A DNA stretch of 64,000 nucleotides from Flavobacterium frigoritolerans (GCF_025847275.1 NZ_JAOZEV010000008.1:62001-126000); one strand, 5' to 3'; counted from the first letter of the stretch, positions 44,417 to 54,177 are shown. A program made the numbers and translations. The notes: generated by a model not told the origin, from the letters alone.

Positions 44417-46453
44417 TTAGTTTTCTAAAGGCAAGAAACCAAAGTTTTTAGAATAGTTCAACATTTGTTCAGCAAATGTTTTTGGTTGTTTTACTTCTAT
44501 AGAAATAATCTTTCCTTTTGCATCTAACTTAGGCTCCAAAACAGGGTTTACAAATCCGCTATATGGCGCTGATGGAAATTGTTTGTTACGCTCTAAAACC
44601 TCAGCATGTAATTTCTGATCTACTTTTACACCATAATTTTCTACCAAAGCTTTTCCAGCATTATAATCTCCTTCAGATTTGATACGTTGTACTTCACGTA
44701 ATAACTGTCCGAATAAGTCATGTAATTTATCATAATCAGTAACATTAAAATATGTTTTACCGTTACGGGTAATTTTTTCAATTACATTATCTTTTTTTCC
44801 TTTTTCATAAACCCAAGCACTCACCCACTGACGATTTCTCATGTGAGCTTCTTCGATGTTTGCCCCTAAGTCCAAACGAACCAACTGAGTCATTAATCCA
44901 TTACGAATATAACTGTCATACGACTCCATTCCAACTTTTTTCCAATCATCAACTAATCCAAGTTCTTGTAATTTTGGATTGTATAAATAAAATAAACCTA
45001 CTAAGTCTGCTCTACCCTCTTCTAAAGTCGAAGCATAACTTTTTAAAGTTTCTTTTGGAGTTCCAACACCTTCATTTATTTGTCCCGAAGCATGACCTAC
45101 AACTTCATGTAAAGCTGTATGTAGTTTATCTCCAAGTTCTCCATATTTTTTTGCTAATACAATTTCTTCCTGATCATTAGCAAATTCTTGTAATTTACCG
45201 CTTCCTCCTGATTGTGAATAAGCATCAATAATATTACCTAATGATACCGATTTAGAACCATGCTCTGCACGAATCCAATCAGCATTAGGAAGATTCACAC
45301 CAATTGGCGTACTTGGCGAAGCATCACCTGATTCTCCTGCTACGATAACCGTTTTATATGAAACCCCTACAACATTTTTCTTTTTGTGTTCTGCCATTAA
45401 TGGTGAATTATCTTCAAACCACTGCGCATTTTTTGATATCACTTCCATTTTGGCCGACATATCAAAATCTTTAATTTGTACAACACCCTCATAAGAACCT
45501 CTATATCCTAATGGGTCATTATATACTTCGATAAAACCACTTATGTAATCAATATTTCCTTCGGTAGCATGTAGCCAAGCAATATTATAATCATCCCAAG
45601 TTTTTAAACTTCCTGTTCTATAATACTCAATTAACAATCCTATTGCATCTCCTTGTTTTTTATTTTCGGCTACTGTCTTAGCTTTTTCTAACCAAAAGAT
45701 GATTTTATCAATTGCCGCTCCGTACATTCCGCCACTTTTCCAAACTCTCTCTTCTAATTGTCCTTTTGCATTTTTAACCAATTTAGAATTTAATCCATAA
45801 GAAATAGGTTTCTTCGGATCTGGGCTCGTTTGTTTTTTATAAAAGTCCTCAGCTTCTTCTAATGTAATTCCTTTTTCATAAAAATTAATTGCAGAACCTG
45901 CCAATAATCCTTTTGATTCGTCAAGATTTACTTTTTTAGTATCTTCATTATTAAACAAAATTGCTGTAACATCTGCAGCCAATTTAGTTTTTGTAGCTTT
46001 TAATAAACCTTCAAAATATTCTTTTGAGAAATCAGGTTTAATTTTCTCATTAGAATAATGATGATGAATACCATTAGAAAACCAAACTCGTTTAAGATAA
46101 ATTTCAAAATTCTTCCAATCAGAACTCTTTTTATCGCCTTTATAACTTACATAAATCTGCTCAAGTGCTTTTCTGATTTTTAAATTATTTTTATAGTTCT
46201 GATCCCACATTATATCACGACCAGCAGTTCCTGCCTGTGTAAGATAGTATACTAATTCCTGTTCTTTGAGCGTTAAATTTTCCCAACCTGGTATTTGATA
46301 ACGCAATACTTTAATGTCGGCAAATTGCTCTACTGTAAAATCAAAAGGCTTATCATTGTTTGTTTTCAGCGTAGATGTATTGGCAACTTGGGCGTTACAA
46401 ATAACTGAAACACCAGCAATCATAAAAATTCCTGCAGCTTTAAGTAATTTCAT
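44417..46453 (-). CDS. M49-family dipeptidyl-peptidase III-like metallopeptidase
   Basis: A signal peptide (ends near NAQ, residue 22) precedes a 650-residue M49 peptidase. The zinc motif is HEVVGH (449-454), the six-residue HExxxH form unique to M49, and the third ligand is in EEGRAD (478-483). DPP III releases dipeptides from the N-terminus of peptides. Proteins of this type in flavobacteria are sometimes labelled dihydrofolate reductase, which the sequence does not support: no DHFR fold motif is present. Secreted placement suggests periplasmic peptide recycling. A TATCTTTG box lies 40 nt before the start. Confidence 0.92.
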   Translation of the reverse strand: MKLLKAAGIFMIAGVSVICNAQVANTSTLKTNNDKPFDFTVEQFADIKVLRYQIPGWENLTLKEQELVYYLTQAGTAGRDIMWDQNYKNNLKIRKALEQIYVSYKGDKKSSDWKNFEIYLKRVWFSNGIHHHYSNEKIKPDFSKEYFEGLLKATKTKLAADVTAILFNNEDTKKVNLDESKGLLAGSAINFYEKGITLEEAEDFYKKQTSPDPKKPISYGLNSKLVKNAKGQLEERVWKSGGMYGAAIDKIIFWLEKAKTVAENKKQGDAIGLLIEYYRTGSLKTWDDYNIAWLHATEGNIDYISGFIEVYNDPLGYRGSYEGVVQIKDFDMSAKMEVISKNAQWFEDNSPLMAEHKKKNVVGVSYKTVIVAGESGDASPSTPIGVNLPNADWIRAEHGSKSVSLGNIIDAYSQSGGSGKLQEFANDQEEIVLAKKYGELGDKLHTALHEVVGHASGQINEGVGTPKETLKSYASTLEEGRADLVGLFYLYNPKLQELGLVDDWKKVGMESYDSYIRNGLMTQLVRLDLGANIEEAHMRNRQWVSAWVYEKGKKDNVIEKITRNGKTYFNVTDYDKLHDLFGQLLREVQRIKSEGDYNAGKALVENYGVKVDQKLHAEVLERNKQFPSAPYSGFVNPVLEPKLDAKGKIISIEVKQPKTFAEQMLNYSKNFGFLPLEN

Positions 46454-46492
46454 TATTAATGATATTTAGTTTATAAAATTATTATTATCCAT

Positions 46493-46500
46493 CAAAGATA
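46493..46500 (-). promoter_or_regulatory. -7 box of the M49 peptidase gene
   Basis: On the minus strand this reads TATCTTTG, matching TAnnTTTG, 40 nt upstream of the ATG at 46453. Confidence 0.55.
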
Positions 46501-46696
46501 CATTTTCTTTAAAAAAAATATAAAAAACAACGTTAATATTACCTTTGGGCTATTTTTAAAGATTAATTTTTTTTATATTGCTTAATCATTTTTCCTCCAA
46601 ATTTTTTATATAAAACTATTCGAAAAGTCAAAAAATCAACAAAAAAGGCCTAGTTTTGACCTTTTAATACACCCCATCTGATATTAATAAAATTTA

Positions 46697-46704
46697 TAAC
46701 TTTG
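46697..46704 (+). promoter_or_regulatory. -7 box of the SRPBCC gene
   Basis: TAACTTTG matches TAnnTTTG and is 23 nt before the start at 46728. Confidence 0.6.
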
Positions 46705-46727
46705 CATCTCAAAACAACCAAGATACT

Positions 46728-47843
46728 ATGAGAATTTTAAAATATATATTCCTACTATTACTATTAAGTTTAGTCTCATTAACCGTATTTGTAGCTACTC
46801 AAAAAGGTGATTTCACAGTTGAGAGAAGTAAAGTCATAAAAACACAACGTGCTCCTTTATTTAATTTCGTAAACGACTACAGAAACTGGGCAGATTTTGG
46901 TTCTTGGGTTGTTGAAGATCCTACAACGCAATTCGTTTATCCTCAAAATACTTCTGGATTAAATGCATCATTTTCATGGAAAGGAAATGACGGTAGCGGA
47001 GATATGAAAACTATTGCCGTTACTGATGCGCAAAGTATTACACAAAAGATGAATTTTGACGGAAGTCTAGCCGATGTTTCATGGGTTTTTAAAGATACTC
47101 TTGGAGGTACAAAAGTTACATGGAAATCTAAAGGAACAATGAGTTTTCTTTTCAAAATATACTCAGCACTTAATGGTGGAGCCGATAAAGTTATTGGTAC
47201 TATGTACGAAAAAAGTTTAGCCAACTTAGATAAAATATTAGTTTATGAGACCAATACATTTGACATCAAAGTAGATGGAGTCGTAAAAAAACCCGAAGCA
47301 TTTTATATCAGTCAATCGTTTACTAGCGAAATTGCAAAAATCACCAAAAATGTTAGAGTTGTTGCTCCTAAATTAATTTCATTTTGTGAAGCCAATGGCA
47401 TTGAAATCAACGGAAAACCATTTGTAATCTATCATACCTACGATACAACAAACGGATTGTCCAAGATATCCATTTGTGTTCCTATCAAAAAAGAAATATT
47501 TACAAGTGCCGGAAGTGACATTTCGACTGGTAAACTAGAAGCTTTTGAAGCTGTAAAAACAACTTTAAAAGGAGACTATTCACATACCAAACAAGCAATA
47601 GAAAAAGCTACAGCCTATATTAATAATCAAAAATTATCCCCTGATTTTAATTGGTCACATCTTGAAATTTATTCGGTAAGTAAATCTGAAATTGCTAATC
47701 CTTCTAAATGGATTACTGAGATTTATTATCCAGTAAAACCGAAGGTAGTTCCTGCAGAAACACCTGTAGTTCACACCCCAAGAACAGAAACTGCTCCAAC
47801 GCACACTCCTCCTCCTGCTAAAGAAGAGGAATCAGAATTTTAA
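46728..47843 (+). CDS. SRPBCC + GyrI-like effector-binding protein
   Basis: After an N-terminal membrane helix (LKYIFLLLLLSLVSLTVFVA) comes an SRPBCC/polyketide-cyclase domain (about 30-170: APLFNFVNDYRNWADFGSW, VTWKSKGTMSFLFKIY). A GyrI-like, AraC-effector-type small-molecule domain follows (about 180-330: PEAFYISQSFTSEIAK, then YHTYD). A Pro/Thr/Glu-rich tail ends it. Both folds bind hydrophobic small molecules; the ligand is unknown. It precedes the ECF sigma gene by 64 nt and may share its transcript. Confidence 0.82.
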   Translation: MRILKYIFLLLLLSLVSLTVFVATQKGDFTVERSKVIKTQRAPLFNFVNDYRNWADFGSWVVEDPTTQFVYPQNTSGLNASFSWKGNDGSGDMKTIAVTDAQSITQKMNFDGSLADVSWVFKDTLGGTKVTWKSKGTMSFLFKIYSALNGGADKVIGTMYEKSLANLDKILVYETNTFDIKVDGVVKKPEAFYISQSFTSEIAKITKNVRVVAPKLISFCEANGIEINGKPFVIYHTYDTTNGLSKISICVPIKKEIFTSAGSDISTGKLEAFEAVKTTLKGDYSHTKQAIEKATAYINNQKLSPDFNWSHLEIYSVSKSEIANPSKWITEIYYPVKPKVVPAETPVVHTPRTETAPTHTPPPAKEEESEF

Positions 47844-47907
47844 AAAATTCGAAATGGAGATTAAACCTTTTCAAATAATTCTATTCTAACTTATATATAT
47901 TATAAAG

Positions 47908-48450
47908 TTGACAGACGAAAAGGTATTTATACAAGAGTTATTGAATCCGAAGACGCAAAATATAGCGTTTCAAAAACTCGTGTCTGATTACCAAAAACCA
48001 TTATATAATCATATTCGAAATATTGTTTTGGATCATGATGATGCACACGATGTTTTGCAAAACACATTTGTGAAGGTATTTCGATATCTAAATAAATTTA
48101 AAGGAGACAGCAAACTATTTTCATGGATATATCGCATTGCAACCAATGAAGCTTTAACTTTTTTGAATCAAAAAGCTAAGTTAAGCGGCATAACCTCTGA
48201 GGCACTACAGAATAAAACAATTGATAATCTTCAAGCTGATACTTATTTTGACGGAAATGAAATTCAGTTAAAATTACAAAAAGCTATCGTTACGCTTCCA
48301 GAAAAACAACAATTGGTATTTAAAATGAAATATTTTGAGGAATTAAAATATGAAGAAATTGCCGAAATATTAGGCACCTCTGTTGGAGCTTTAAAAGCTT
48401 CTTATCATCATGCCGTAAAAAAAATAGAAGCTTATCTTACATCCAATTAA
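47908..48450 (+). CDS. ECF-type RNA polymerase sigma factor
   Basis: A 180-residue sigma-70 family protein with region 2 (YNHIRNIVLDHDDAHDVLQN, then FVKVFRYLNKFKGDSKLFSWIYRIATNEA) and region 4 (LPEKQQLVFKMKYFEELKYE, then EIAEILGTSVGALKASYHHA). It starts at TTG; no ATG in frame precedes region 2. The two following genes encode a membrane protein and a secreted helical protein, so it looks like a sigma/anti-sigma/sensor cluster, but the signal is not evident. Confidence 0.92.
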   Translation: MTDEKVFIQELLNPKTQNIAFQKLVSDYQKPLYNHIRNIVLDHDDAHDVLQNTFVKVFRYLNKFKGDSKLFSWIYRIATNEALTFLNQKAKLSGITSEALQNKTIDNLQADTYFDGNEIQLKLQKAIVTLPEKQQLVFKMKYFEELKYEEIAEILGTSVGALKASYHHAVKKIEAYLTSN

Positions 48451-48483
48451 ACCTTTTACAACTAATATAGTCTTATATATATT

Positions 48484-48897
48484 ATGAAAGCATTTAAATT
48501 AGAAAACGAGCCTAAAATAGAAACTGGATTTAAAACTCCAGAAAATTACTTTGAAAATTTCTCTGTAAGTCTATTAGAGAAGTTGCCACAAAATGAACCT
48601 AAAACAATTTCTTTATTTGCAAGAAATAGAAAAACATTCATTGCTGCGGCAGCTGTACTTGTCATCGCATTAACGGTACCAATAGTTAATAAATATGTAA
48701 CAAAATCTAAAGAACTTGACGAAGCAACCTTAGAGACATATTTATCTTATCAATCTAATTTAATTCAATATGACTTAATTCATGAACTAGATACAAACGA
48801 CATTAAAAATTTAGATAAAAATATTGCTTTAGGAGATGATACCATAGAAGATCTCTTGTCATCGAATGCTAATATTGAACATCTAATTTTAGAATAA
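48484..48897 (+). CDS. Probable anti-sigma membrane protein
   Basis: A 137-residue protein with a soluble N-terminus (ENEPKIETGFKTPENYFENF), one transmembrane helix near residues 52-70 (FIAAAAVLVIALTVPIV) and a short acidic periplasmic part. It starts 33 nt after the sigma gene. The single-pass topology with a cytoplasmic N-terminal segment fits an anti-sigma role, though no ZAS/anti-sigma motif is obvious; that role is inferred from position. Confidence 0.75.
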   Translation: MKAFKLENEPKIETGFKTPENYFENFSVSLLEKLPQNEPKTISLFARNRKTFIAAAAVLVIALTVPIVNKYVTKSKELDEATLETYLSYQSNLIQYDLIHELDTNDIKNLDKNIALGDDTIEDLLSSNANIEHLILE

Positions 48898-48915
48898 AAA
48901 TACAATTATATTAAA

Positions 48916-49383
48916 ATGATGCAGATGAAAATTAAAAACATACTTCCGATATTCCTATTCTTAATTACTTTTCCTTTTTATGGTCAAAATGAGAATATGG
49001 ACGAAAAGAGAGAAAAAATAAAAGCGTATAAAGTTTCTTTCCTAACAACTGAATTAGACTTAACTTCAGCTGAATCGGAAAAATTCTGGCCAATATACAA
49101 TGCTTATGATGACAAGCAATTTGAATTAAGGCTTCAAAAAATGAAAGCGTACACAAAAAAGTTAACTGATGAGGCTTTAAAAAATATGTCTGAGAAAGAA
49201 GCTGCTTCACTAGTTTACCAAATCGAAACTACTGATGAAGAGTTATTTCTTTTGCGAAAAAAATTCACGTCCAGCTTGAAGAAAATACTTCCTGCGAAAA
49301 AAATCATAATTCTGCGAAAATCAGAAGATGACTTTAATCGTAAACTATTACATCAATATCGAGATAAAGCAGGTAAAAACTAA
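48916..49383 (+). CDS. Sensor of ECF-type sigma factor (periplasmic helical protein)
   Basis: A signal peptide (MKIKNILPIFLFLITFPFYGQ) precedes a helical protein of Spy/CpxP-like type: LTSAESEKFWPIYNAYDDKQ, LRLQKMKAYTKKL and a basic tail. Bacteroidota homologues next to ECF sigma genes carry the label sensor of ECF-type sigma factor. It would act in the periplasm upstream of the anti-sigma protein. It starts 19 nt after that gene and is the last gene before a terminator. Confidence 0.82.
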   Translation: MMQMKIKNILPIFLFLITFPFYGQNENMDEKREKIKAYKVSFLTTELDLTSAESEKFWPIYNAYDDKQFELRLQKMKAYTKKLTDEALKNMSEKEAASLVYQIETTDEELFLLRKKFTSSLKKILPAKKIIILRKSEDDFNRKLLHQYRDKAGKN

Positions 49384-49408
49384 ATCCTACTTAAAAATAA
49401 CAACAGCG

Positions 49409-49455
49409 GAGAGCCCTTATAATAATTACTTTATTATTTAGGGCTCTCATTTTTT
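49409..49455. terminator. Intrinsic terminator after the sigma cluster
   Basis: AGAGCCCT (49410-49417) pairs with AGGGCTCT (49440-49447), extended by AT pairs across the loop, with a T-run after it. It overlaps the stop of the convergent gene by one base or so. Confidence 0.85.
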
Positions 49456-50502
49456 AAAGCGGATTTGAACCATTTTATTATGTCCTGCAGCAATTGCTGT
49501 ATTTGAATTTATAAATCGTATTGTAAAAAAACTTGAATCTGTAGACAATTGCTTCCAAGAAATTCCTCCATCTGCTGAATAATGTATTCCTAATGCTCCA
49601 ACTACCACAAGCTCTTTTCCTTTGCTTTTTGGTACATACTGTACACAAGAAGCATAACCAAAGCCCGAGTTCTGAGCAATTAAATTCCAAGTTTTTCCTC
49701 CATCGGTTGTTATTGCTTTATTATCTGAATTTTGCTCTGGAAGTTCATAATCACCACCAGCAATAAATCCATTTTTTGAGTCATAAAAATCGGCTGTAAA
49801 AATTCCAGTCATTGTTTTTCCTTGTACAATAGGCGTTTCTGCAACTTTCCAGGATTTCCCTTTATCATTAGAATAAAAAACTCTTGCTCTTTTTCCTCCT
49901 GAAACCAACCAAGTATTTTTCCCTTTTATAACAATATTAGTATTACTTGCAGCAAATGCCGCTTCTCCTTTGGCCATTGTAGGCAGCTGATCTGCTAATA
50001 ATTTTACCCATGTATTACCTCCATCACGTGTTATTAATATCGAAAAACTATCTTCAGTAGGATCTCCTATGGCAATTCCTTCGGTATCATTCCAAAACTG
50101 CATACTATCATAAAACACTTTGTCATTGACCTCTTTATAAACTAATTTAGTATTTTTAGTATCTTTTGAAACTTGATAAAGCAAAGCTGGATTTGCAACA
50201 CTTAACAAAAAAATATTCTTTGATGTTTGTGCTATACTTCTAAACTCTAATTTTAAAGTATCTCTATAAATATGCTCCACATATTTTTCTTTATCCTTCA
50301 AATTATAATATCCAAATCGTGAATTATCAGCTCCAAACCACACTTTGTTTTTATCGATTACTAGTGCTCTAATACTTATTTTATCGTTAAACAATGTATC
50401 GATCTCTATCGACTTAAATCCTTTATCGATTACTCCGTAATTTACTGTCTGACAATGTGCTACCAAACTAAAAAAACTTAAAAAGAGAACCAGTTTCTTC
50501 AT
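49447..50502 (-). CDS. Secreted YCF48/BNR-type beta-propeller protein
   Basis: The signal peptide (MKKLVLFLSFFSLVAHCQ) sets the start at 50502. The mature 335 residues form sialidase/photosystem-assembly-like repeats: TRDGGNTWVKLL, SNDKGKSWKVAE, TTDGGKTWNLI, SADGGISWKQL, four SxDxGxxW Asp-box repeats. Such propellers act as scaffolds or glycosidase-like proteins, but no sialidase catalytic residues are seen. It is sometimes annotated as an oxidoreductase, which is not supported here. Confidence 0.88.
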   Translation of the reverse strand: MKKLVLFLSFFSLVAHCQTVNYGVIDKGFKSIEIDTLFNDKISIRALVIDKNKVWFGADNSRFGYYNLKDKEKYVEHIYRDTLKLEFRSIAQTSKNIFLLSVANPALLYQVSKDTKNTKLVYKEVNDKVFYDSMQFWNDTEGIAIGDPTEDSFSILITRDGGNTWVKLLADQLPTMAKGEAAFAASNTNIVIKGKNTWLVSGGKRARVFYSNDKGKSWKVAETPIVQGKTMTGIFTADFYDSKNGFIAGGDYELPEQNSDNKAITTDGGKTWNLIAQNSGFGYASCVQYVPKSKGKELVVVGALGIHYSADGGISWKQLSTDSSFFTIRFINSNTAIAAGHNKMVQIRFKK

Positions 50503-50620
50503 GATGTTTTTAATTATTTTTATGCTAAAATACAATTATTTACATAAAATCAAAATGCTAAATATTTTTTATGGCACAGTAATTGGATAATTCAAAATAA
50601 CAATCATAATACGATACATC

Positions 50621-51958
50621 ATGAAAACGAAACTACTTTTAATAGGCCTACTAACTTTAGGGTTTGCTACAATGCAAGCTCAAGCTGGAGCTACTGTATA
50701 TGCTAAAAATTCTGATATTAGTGATAATTTAGATTTAAGAGCTGTAGCTTCAATTTTTGGAGAATCTGCAAATCTTCAGGATTTCGAAAGAAGATTAAAC
50801 GAACCCAAATTTCAAATATCAAACCTCGATTTAAATGATGATAATCAAGTCGATTATTTACGTGTAATCGAAAGTGTAGAAAACAGAACTCACGTAATCA
50901 TCATACAAGCTGTACTTGACCGTGATGTTTACCAAGACGTAGCAACAATTGATTTAGAGAGAGATTCTTTTAACAAAGTTCATATACAAGTTGTTGGGAA
51001 CGACTTTATTTATGGTTCTAATTATATCTATGAGCCTGTTTATACCGTTACTCCTGTAATTTACACTTCGTTTTGGGTAACCAATTACCGTCCTTATTAT
51101 TCAAGCTGGAGATGGAATTACTATCCAACTTACTATACTGCATGGAGACCTTACCCGATTTATAGATACAGAAGTAACATTAACATTTGTATTAACGTAA
51201 ACAACCATTACAACTATGTAAATCATAGAAGAAGTAGTGCTGCAGTTGTAATATACAACTCAAATCGTTCTTATGGTTATGAAAGACGCAATCCTAACAA
51301 TGGATTCTCTCAACGTAACAGCAATGTAAACAACAGATATGAATTAGACCAAAGACGCGTTGCTAGTAGAGAAACAAACAGAAGAGGAAACTCATATTCT
51401 AATACCAACAGAACAACTGATAGAACGGCAACAACTAATAGAGATTACTCTCAAAACAGAACAAGTTCTTCTAGAGAAAATAATTCTACTGCAAGACCAA
51501 CTACTCGTGATTATTCTCAAAATAGAACAAGCTCAACTGGAACGTCTGTAGATAGAACAAATACTTCTAGAGATTATAATAGAGGAAATGCTACTCAAAG
51601 AACAGAAACTACTAGAGATTATACTCAAAACAGACCAAGTTCTACTACTGCAACACCTACTCAAAGAACTGAAACTACTAGAGATTATAATCAAAATAGA
51701 ACAAATTCTACTGTAGCAACACCTACGCAAAGAACTGAAACTACTAGAGATTACAGTCAAAATAGAGGAAATGCTTCTAGAGACTATTCGTCTCAAAGAA
51801 GTGAGAGCTCTAGAGGAAGTTCTGAAAACAGAACAAGCTCAGCTAGACAATCAAGCCCGCAAGGCTCTAGTGATCAAAGATCTAATTCGGCTTCTAGAAG
51901 TAATTCAAGTCCAAGAGAAAACAGCTCTTCTGAAAGAAGCGGCAACCGAAGAGGCTAA
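50621..51958 (+). CDS. Secreted Tyr-rich protein with Arg/Ser/Thr repeat tail
   Basis: A signal peptide (LLLIGLLTLGFATMQAQA) precedes a globular region (30-130, DLNDDNQVDYLRVIESVE), then a Tyr/Trp/Asn-rich stretch (about 150-200: NYRPYYSSWRWNYYPTYY). The C-terminal 220 residues are low complexity with TTRDYSQNRTSS-type repeats; three 22-residue units at 51599-51796 are 66 bp apart at the DNA level. The domain is unnamed. The very basic tail could bind polyanions such as DNA or polysaccharide. Repeat number is likely to vary between strains. Confidence 0.85.
   Translation: MKTKLLLIGLLTLGFATMQAQAGATVYAKNSDISDNLDLRAVASIFGESANLQDFERRLNEPKFQISNLDLNDDNQVDYLRVIESVENRTHVIIIQAVLDRDVYQDVATIDLERDSFNKVHIQVVGNDFIYGSNYIYEPVYTVTPVIYTSFWVTNYRPYYSSWRWNYYPTYYTAWRPYPIYRYRSNINICINVNNHYNYVNHRRSSAAVVIYNSNRSYGYERRNPNNGFSQRNSNVNNRYELDQRRVASRETNRRGNSYSNTNRTTDRTATTNRDYSQNRTSSSRENNSTARPTTRDYSQNRTSSTGTSVDRTNTSRDYNRGNATQRTETTRDYTQNRPSSTTATPTQRTETTRDYNQNRTNSTVATPTQRTETTRDYSQNRGNASRDYSSQRSESSRGSSENRTSSARQSSPQGSSDQRSNSASRSNSSPRENSSSERSGNRRG
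51599..51796 (+). repeat. 66-bp in-frame tandem repeats
   Basis: Units begin at 51599, 51665 and 51731 (AGAACAGAAACTACTAGAGA or AGAACTGAAACTACTAGAGA); period 66 bp, exactly 22 codons, so copy changes keep the frame. Shorter, less regular RDYSQNRTSS units precede them from about 51435. Confidence 0.85.
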
Positions 51959-51985
51959 TTTTATTATAATTAGCTGATTAAAATA

Positions 51986-52018
51986 AAAACACGATTTAAC
52001 CATCGTGTTTTTTTTATC
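51986..52018 (+). terminator. Intrinsic terminator
   Basis: AAACACGAT (51987-51995) pairs with ATCGTGTTT (52002-52010), followed by a run of T. Confidence 0.85.
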
Positions 52019-52058
52019 TTTATTATTCATAATTTGATGTTAATTTGTTTTAAAACAG

Positions 52059-52066
52059 TAAATTTG
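52059..52066 (+). promoter_or_regulatory. -7 box of kup
   Basis: TAAATTTG matches TAnnTTTG; a TTG at 52034-52036 is 22 nt upstream, a usual -33 spacing. The start codon is 29 nt downstream. Confidence 0.6.
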
Positions 52067-52094
52067 ACGCGACTTTTATAAAATTAAAAATTAA

Positions 52095-54053
52095 ATGAGC
52101 GCATCACACAAGAACTTACATAGTAAGTTAACTTTCGGAGGTTTATTAATCACTTTAGGAATTATTTATGGTGATATAGGGACCTCTCCTTTATATGTAA
52201 TGAAAGCCATACTCGGCAAACATATAATCGATGCCGACATTGTTTTAGGTGGTATTTCATGTGTTTTTTGGACATTAACCCTTCAAACAACCATAAAATA
52301 CGTCCTTATCACGTTAAGTGCCGATAATCATGGCGAGGGCGGAATTTTTGCCTTATACGCTCTGGTTAAAAAAACAAAGATTAAATGGTTAATTGTTCCC
52401 GCCATTATAGGAGGAAGTGCCTTACTTGCCGATGGGATTATTACACCACCAATTTCTGTTTCTTCTGCAATAGAAGGAATTAAGACTTATTACCCTAGTA
52501 TCAATACTGTTCCTATTGTTATTGCAATCTTATTTGTTCTATTTACGATTCAGCAATTTGGTACTAAATTAGTTGGTAAATTTTTTGCCCCAATGATGCT
52601 AATCTGGTTTACCATGCTTGGTACTTTAGGAGTAATACAAATTGTACATCATCCTGAAGTCTTTAAAGCAATAAATCCTTATTATGCTTATCGATTGTTA
52701 TCTATACATCCTGATGGTTTCTTTGTATTAGGTTTTGTATTTTTATGTACTACTGGAGCCGAAGCTTTGTACTCTGATATGGGGCATTGTGGAAGAAAAA
52801 ACATTCGTATTAGCTGGATATTTGTTAAATCGGCATTAGTCTTAAATTATTTTGGACAAGCAGCTTATTTAATTCATCACGAAGGAAAAACGCTTCAAGA
52901 ATTAGGTGGCAACGGAAATCCTTTCTATTTAATAATGGCAAGTTGGTTCCAACCTATTGGTATTGTCATTGCAACTCTTGCTGCTGTAATTGCTTCTCAA
53001 GCACTTATCAGTGGTTCATTTACATTGATAAATGAAGCAATGCGATTAAATTTCTGGCCTAAAGTAAAAATAAAATATCCTACTGAATTAAAAGGACAAT
53101 TATACATTCCGTCTATAAACTGGCTATTGTTTTTTGGTTGTGTTGGAATCGTATTGCATTTTGAAGAATCTGGAAAAATGGAACATGCCTATGGTCTAGC
53201 CATTGTTTTGTGTATGATTATGACCACTATCCTACTTAATTTTTACTTAATCATGAAACGAGTAAAATTATATTTCATGGTTCCATTAATCACTATATAC
53301 TTAGCAATCGAAATCAGTTTCTTAATTGCCAATGTAACTAAGTTTGCCGAAGGTGGTTATGTAACATTGATTATTGCATCGGTACTTATTTTGATTATGA
53401 CGATTTGGTACTTAGCCAAGAAAATCAATAAAAACTATACTAAGGTTATCAAAATTGAAGACTATAAAAAAGTATTGATGGAATTGAGCGAAGATTTATC
53501 TATTCCAAAATATGCAACGCATTTAGTTTATATGACGAATGCTAGTCGTGTAGATGAACTTGAGGAAAAAGTCATTTATTCTATTTTGCAAAAACGTCCA
53601 AAGAGAGCTGACATTTACTGGTTCGTTCACGTAAATATTTTGACTGAGCCATACAAAACTCAATATAAAGTTACCGAAATTGCTAAAGACGATATTTATA
53701 GAGTTGATTTTAATTTAGGATTTAGAGAACCTACCAAAATCAACTTAATGTTTAGAGAAGTTATTCGTGATATGGTCAAAAAAGGAGAAGTTGATATTAC
53801 TAGCCGATACGAGTCTTTGAATAAAAATAATATTATTGGAGATTTCAAATTTGTATTATCTGAGAAATTCCTTTCTAACGATAATGACTTAAGATGGCAT
53901 GAAAATATTATCATGAACTCTTATTTCTTTATCAAGAAATTAAGTTTATCTGAAGAACGCGCTTTTGGACTAGACAGCAGTTCTGTAAAAATAGAAAAAT
54001 TCCCAATGGTGCTTCATGCTCCAGAAAATATAGGCTTAACACGAGTTCACTAA
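52095..54053 (+). CDS. kup: KUP/HAK/KT potassium transporter
   Basis: About 12 transmembrane helices. Family marks at the N-terminus are GIIYGDIGTSPLYVMKA and DNHGEGGIFALYALVK; GSALLADGIITPPISV and TTGAEALYSDMGHCG follow. The C-terminal cytoplasmic domain (about 450-652) is typical. It imports K+ with H+. The 652-residue length is normal. It is monocistronic with a promoter box and a strong terminator. Confidence 0.95.
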   Translation: MSASHKNLHSKLTFGGLLITLGIIYGDIGTSPLYVMKAILGKHIIDADIVLGGISCVFWTLTLQTTIKYVLITLSADNHGEGGIFALYALVKKTKIKWLIVPAIIGGSALLADGIITPPISVSSAIEGIKTYYPSINTVPIVIAILFVLFTIQQFGTKLVGKFFAPMMLIWFTMLGTLGVIQIVHHPEVFKAINPYYAYRLLSIHPDGFFVLGFVFLCTTGAEALYSDMGHCGRKNIRISWIFVKSALVLNYFGQAAYLIHHEGKTLQELGGNGNPFYLIMASWFQPIGIVIATLAAVIASQALISGSFTLINEAMRLNFWPKVKIKYPTELKGQLYIPSINWLLFFGCVGIVLHFEESGKMEHAYGLAIVLCMIMTTILLNFYLIMKRVKLYFMVPLITIYLAIEISFLIANVTKFAEGGYVTLIIASVLILIMTIWYLAKKINKNYTKVIKIEDYKKVLMELSEDLSIPKYATHLVYMTNASRVDELEEKVIYSILQKRPKRADIYWFVHVNILTEPYKTQYKVTEIAKDDIYRVDFNLGFREPTKINLMFREVIRDMVKKGEVDITSRYESLNKNNIIGDFKFVLSEKFLSNDNDLRWHENIIMNSYFFIKKLSLSEERAFGLDSSSVKIEKFPMVLHAPENIGLTRVH

Positions 54054-54070
54054 GCCTTAATAAATAGTTA

Positions 54071-54110
54071 CAAAACACTCTTTTAATTCCTAAAAGAGTG
54101 TTTTTTTTTG
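54071..54110 (+). terminator. Intrinsic terminator after kup
   Basis: AAAACACTCTTTTA (54072-54085) pairs perfectly with TAAAAGAGTGTTTT (54091-54104), followed by a T-run. Confidence 0.9.
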
Positions 54111-54169
54111 GTTTAAAAATATAAAAAGAACATTCAAAATTAAAAATTTAACTTTCAAGCAATTAATAC

Positions 54170-54177
54170 TACCTTTG
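54170..54177 (+). promoter_or_regulatory. -7 box of the RsmB-like gene
   Basis: TACCTTTG matches TAnnTTTG, 17 nt before the start at 54195. Confidence 0.6.
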
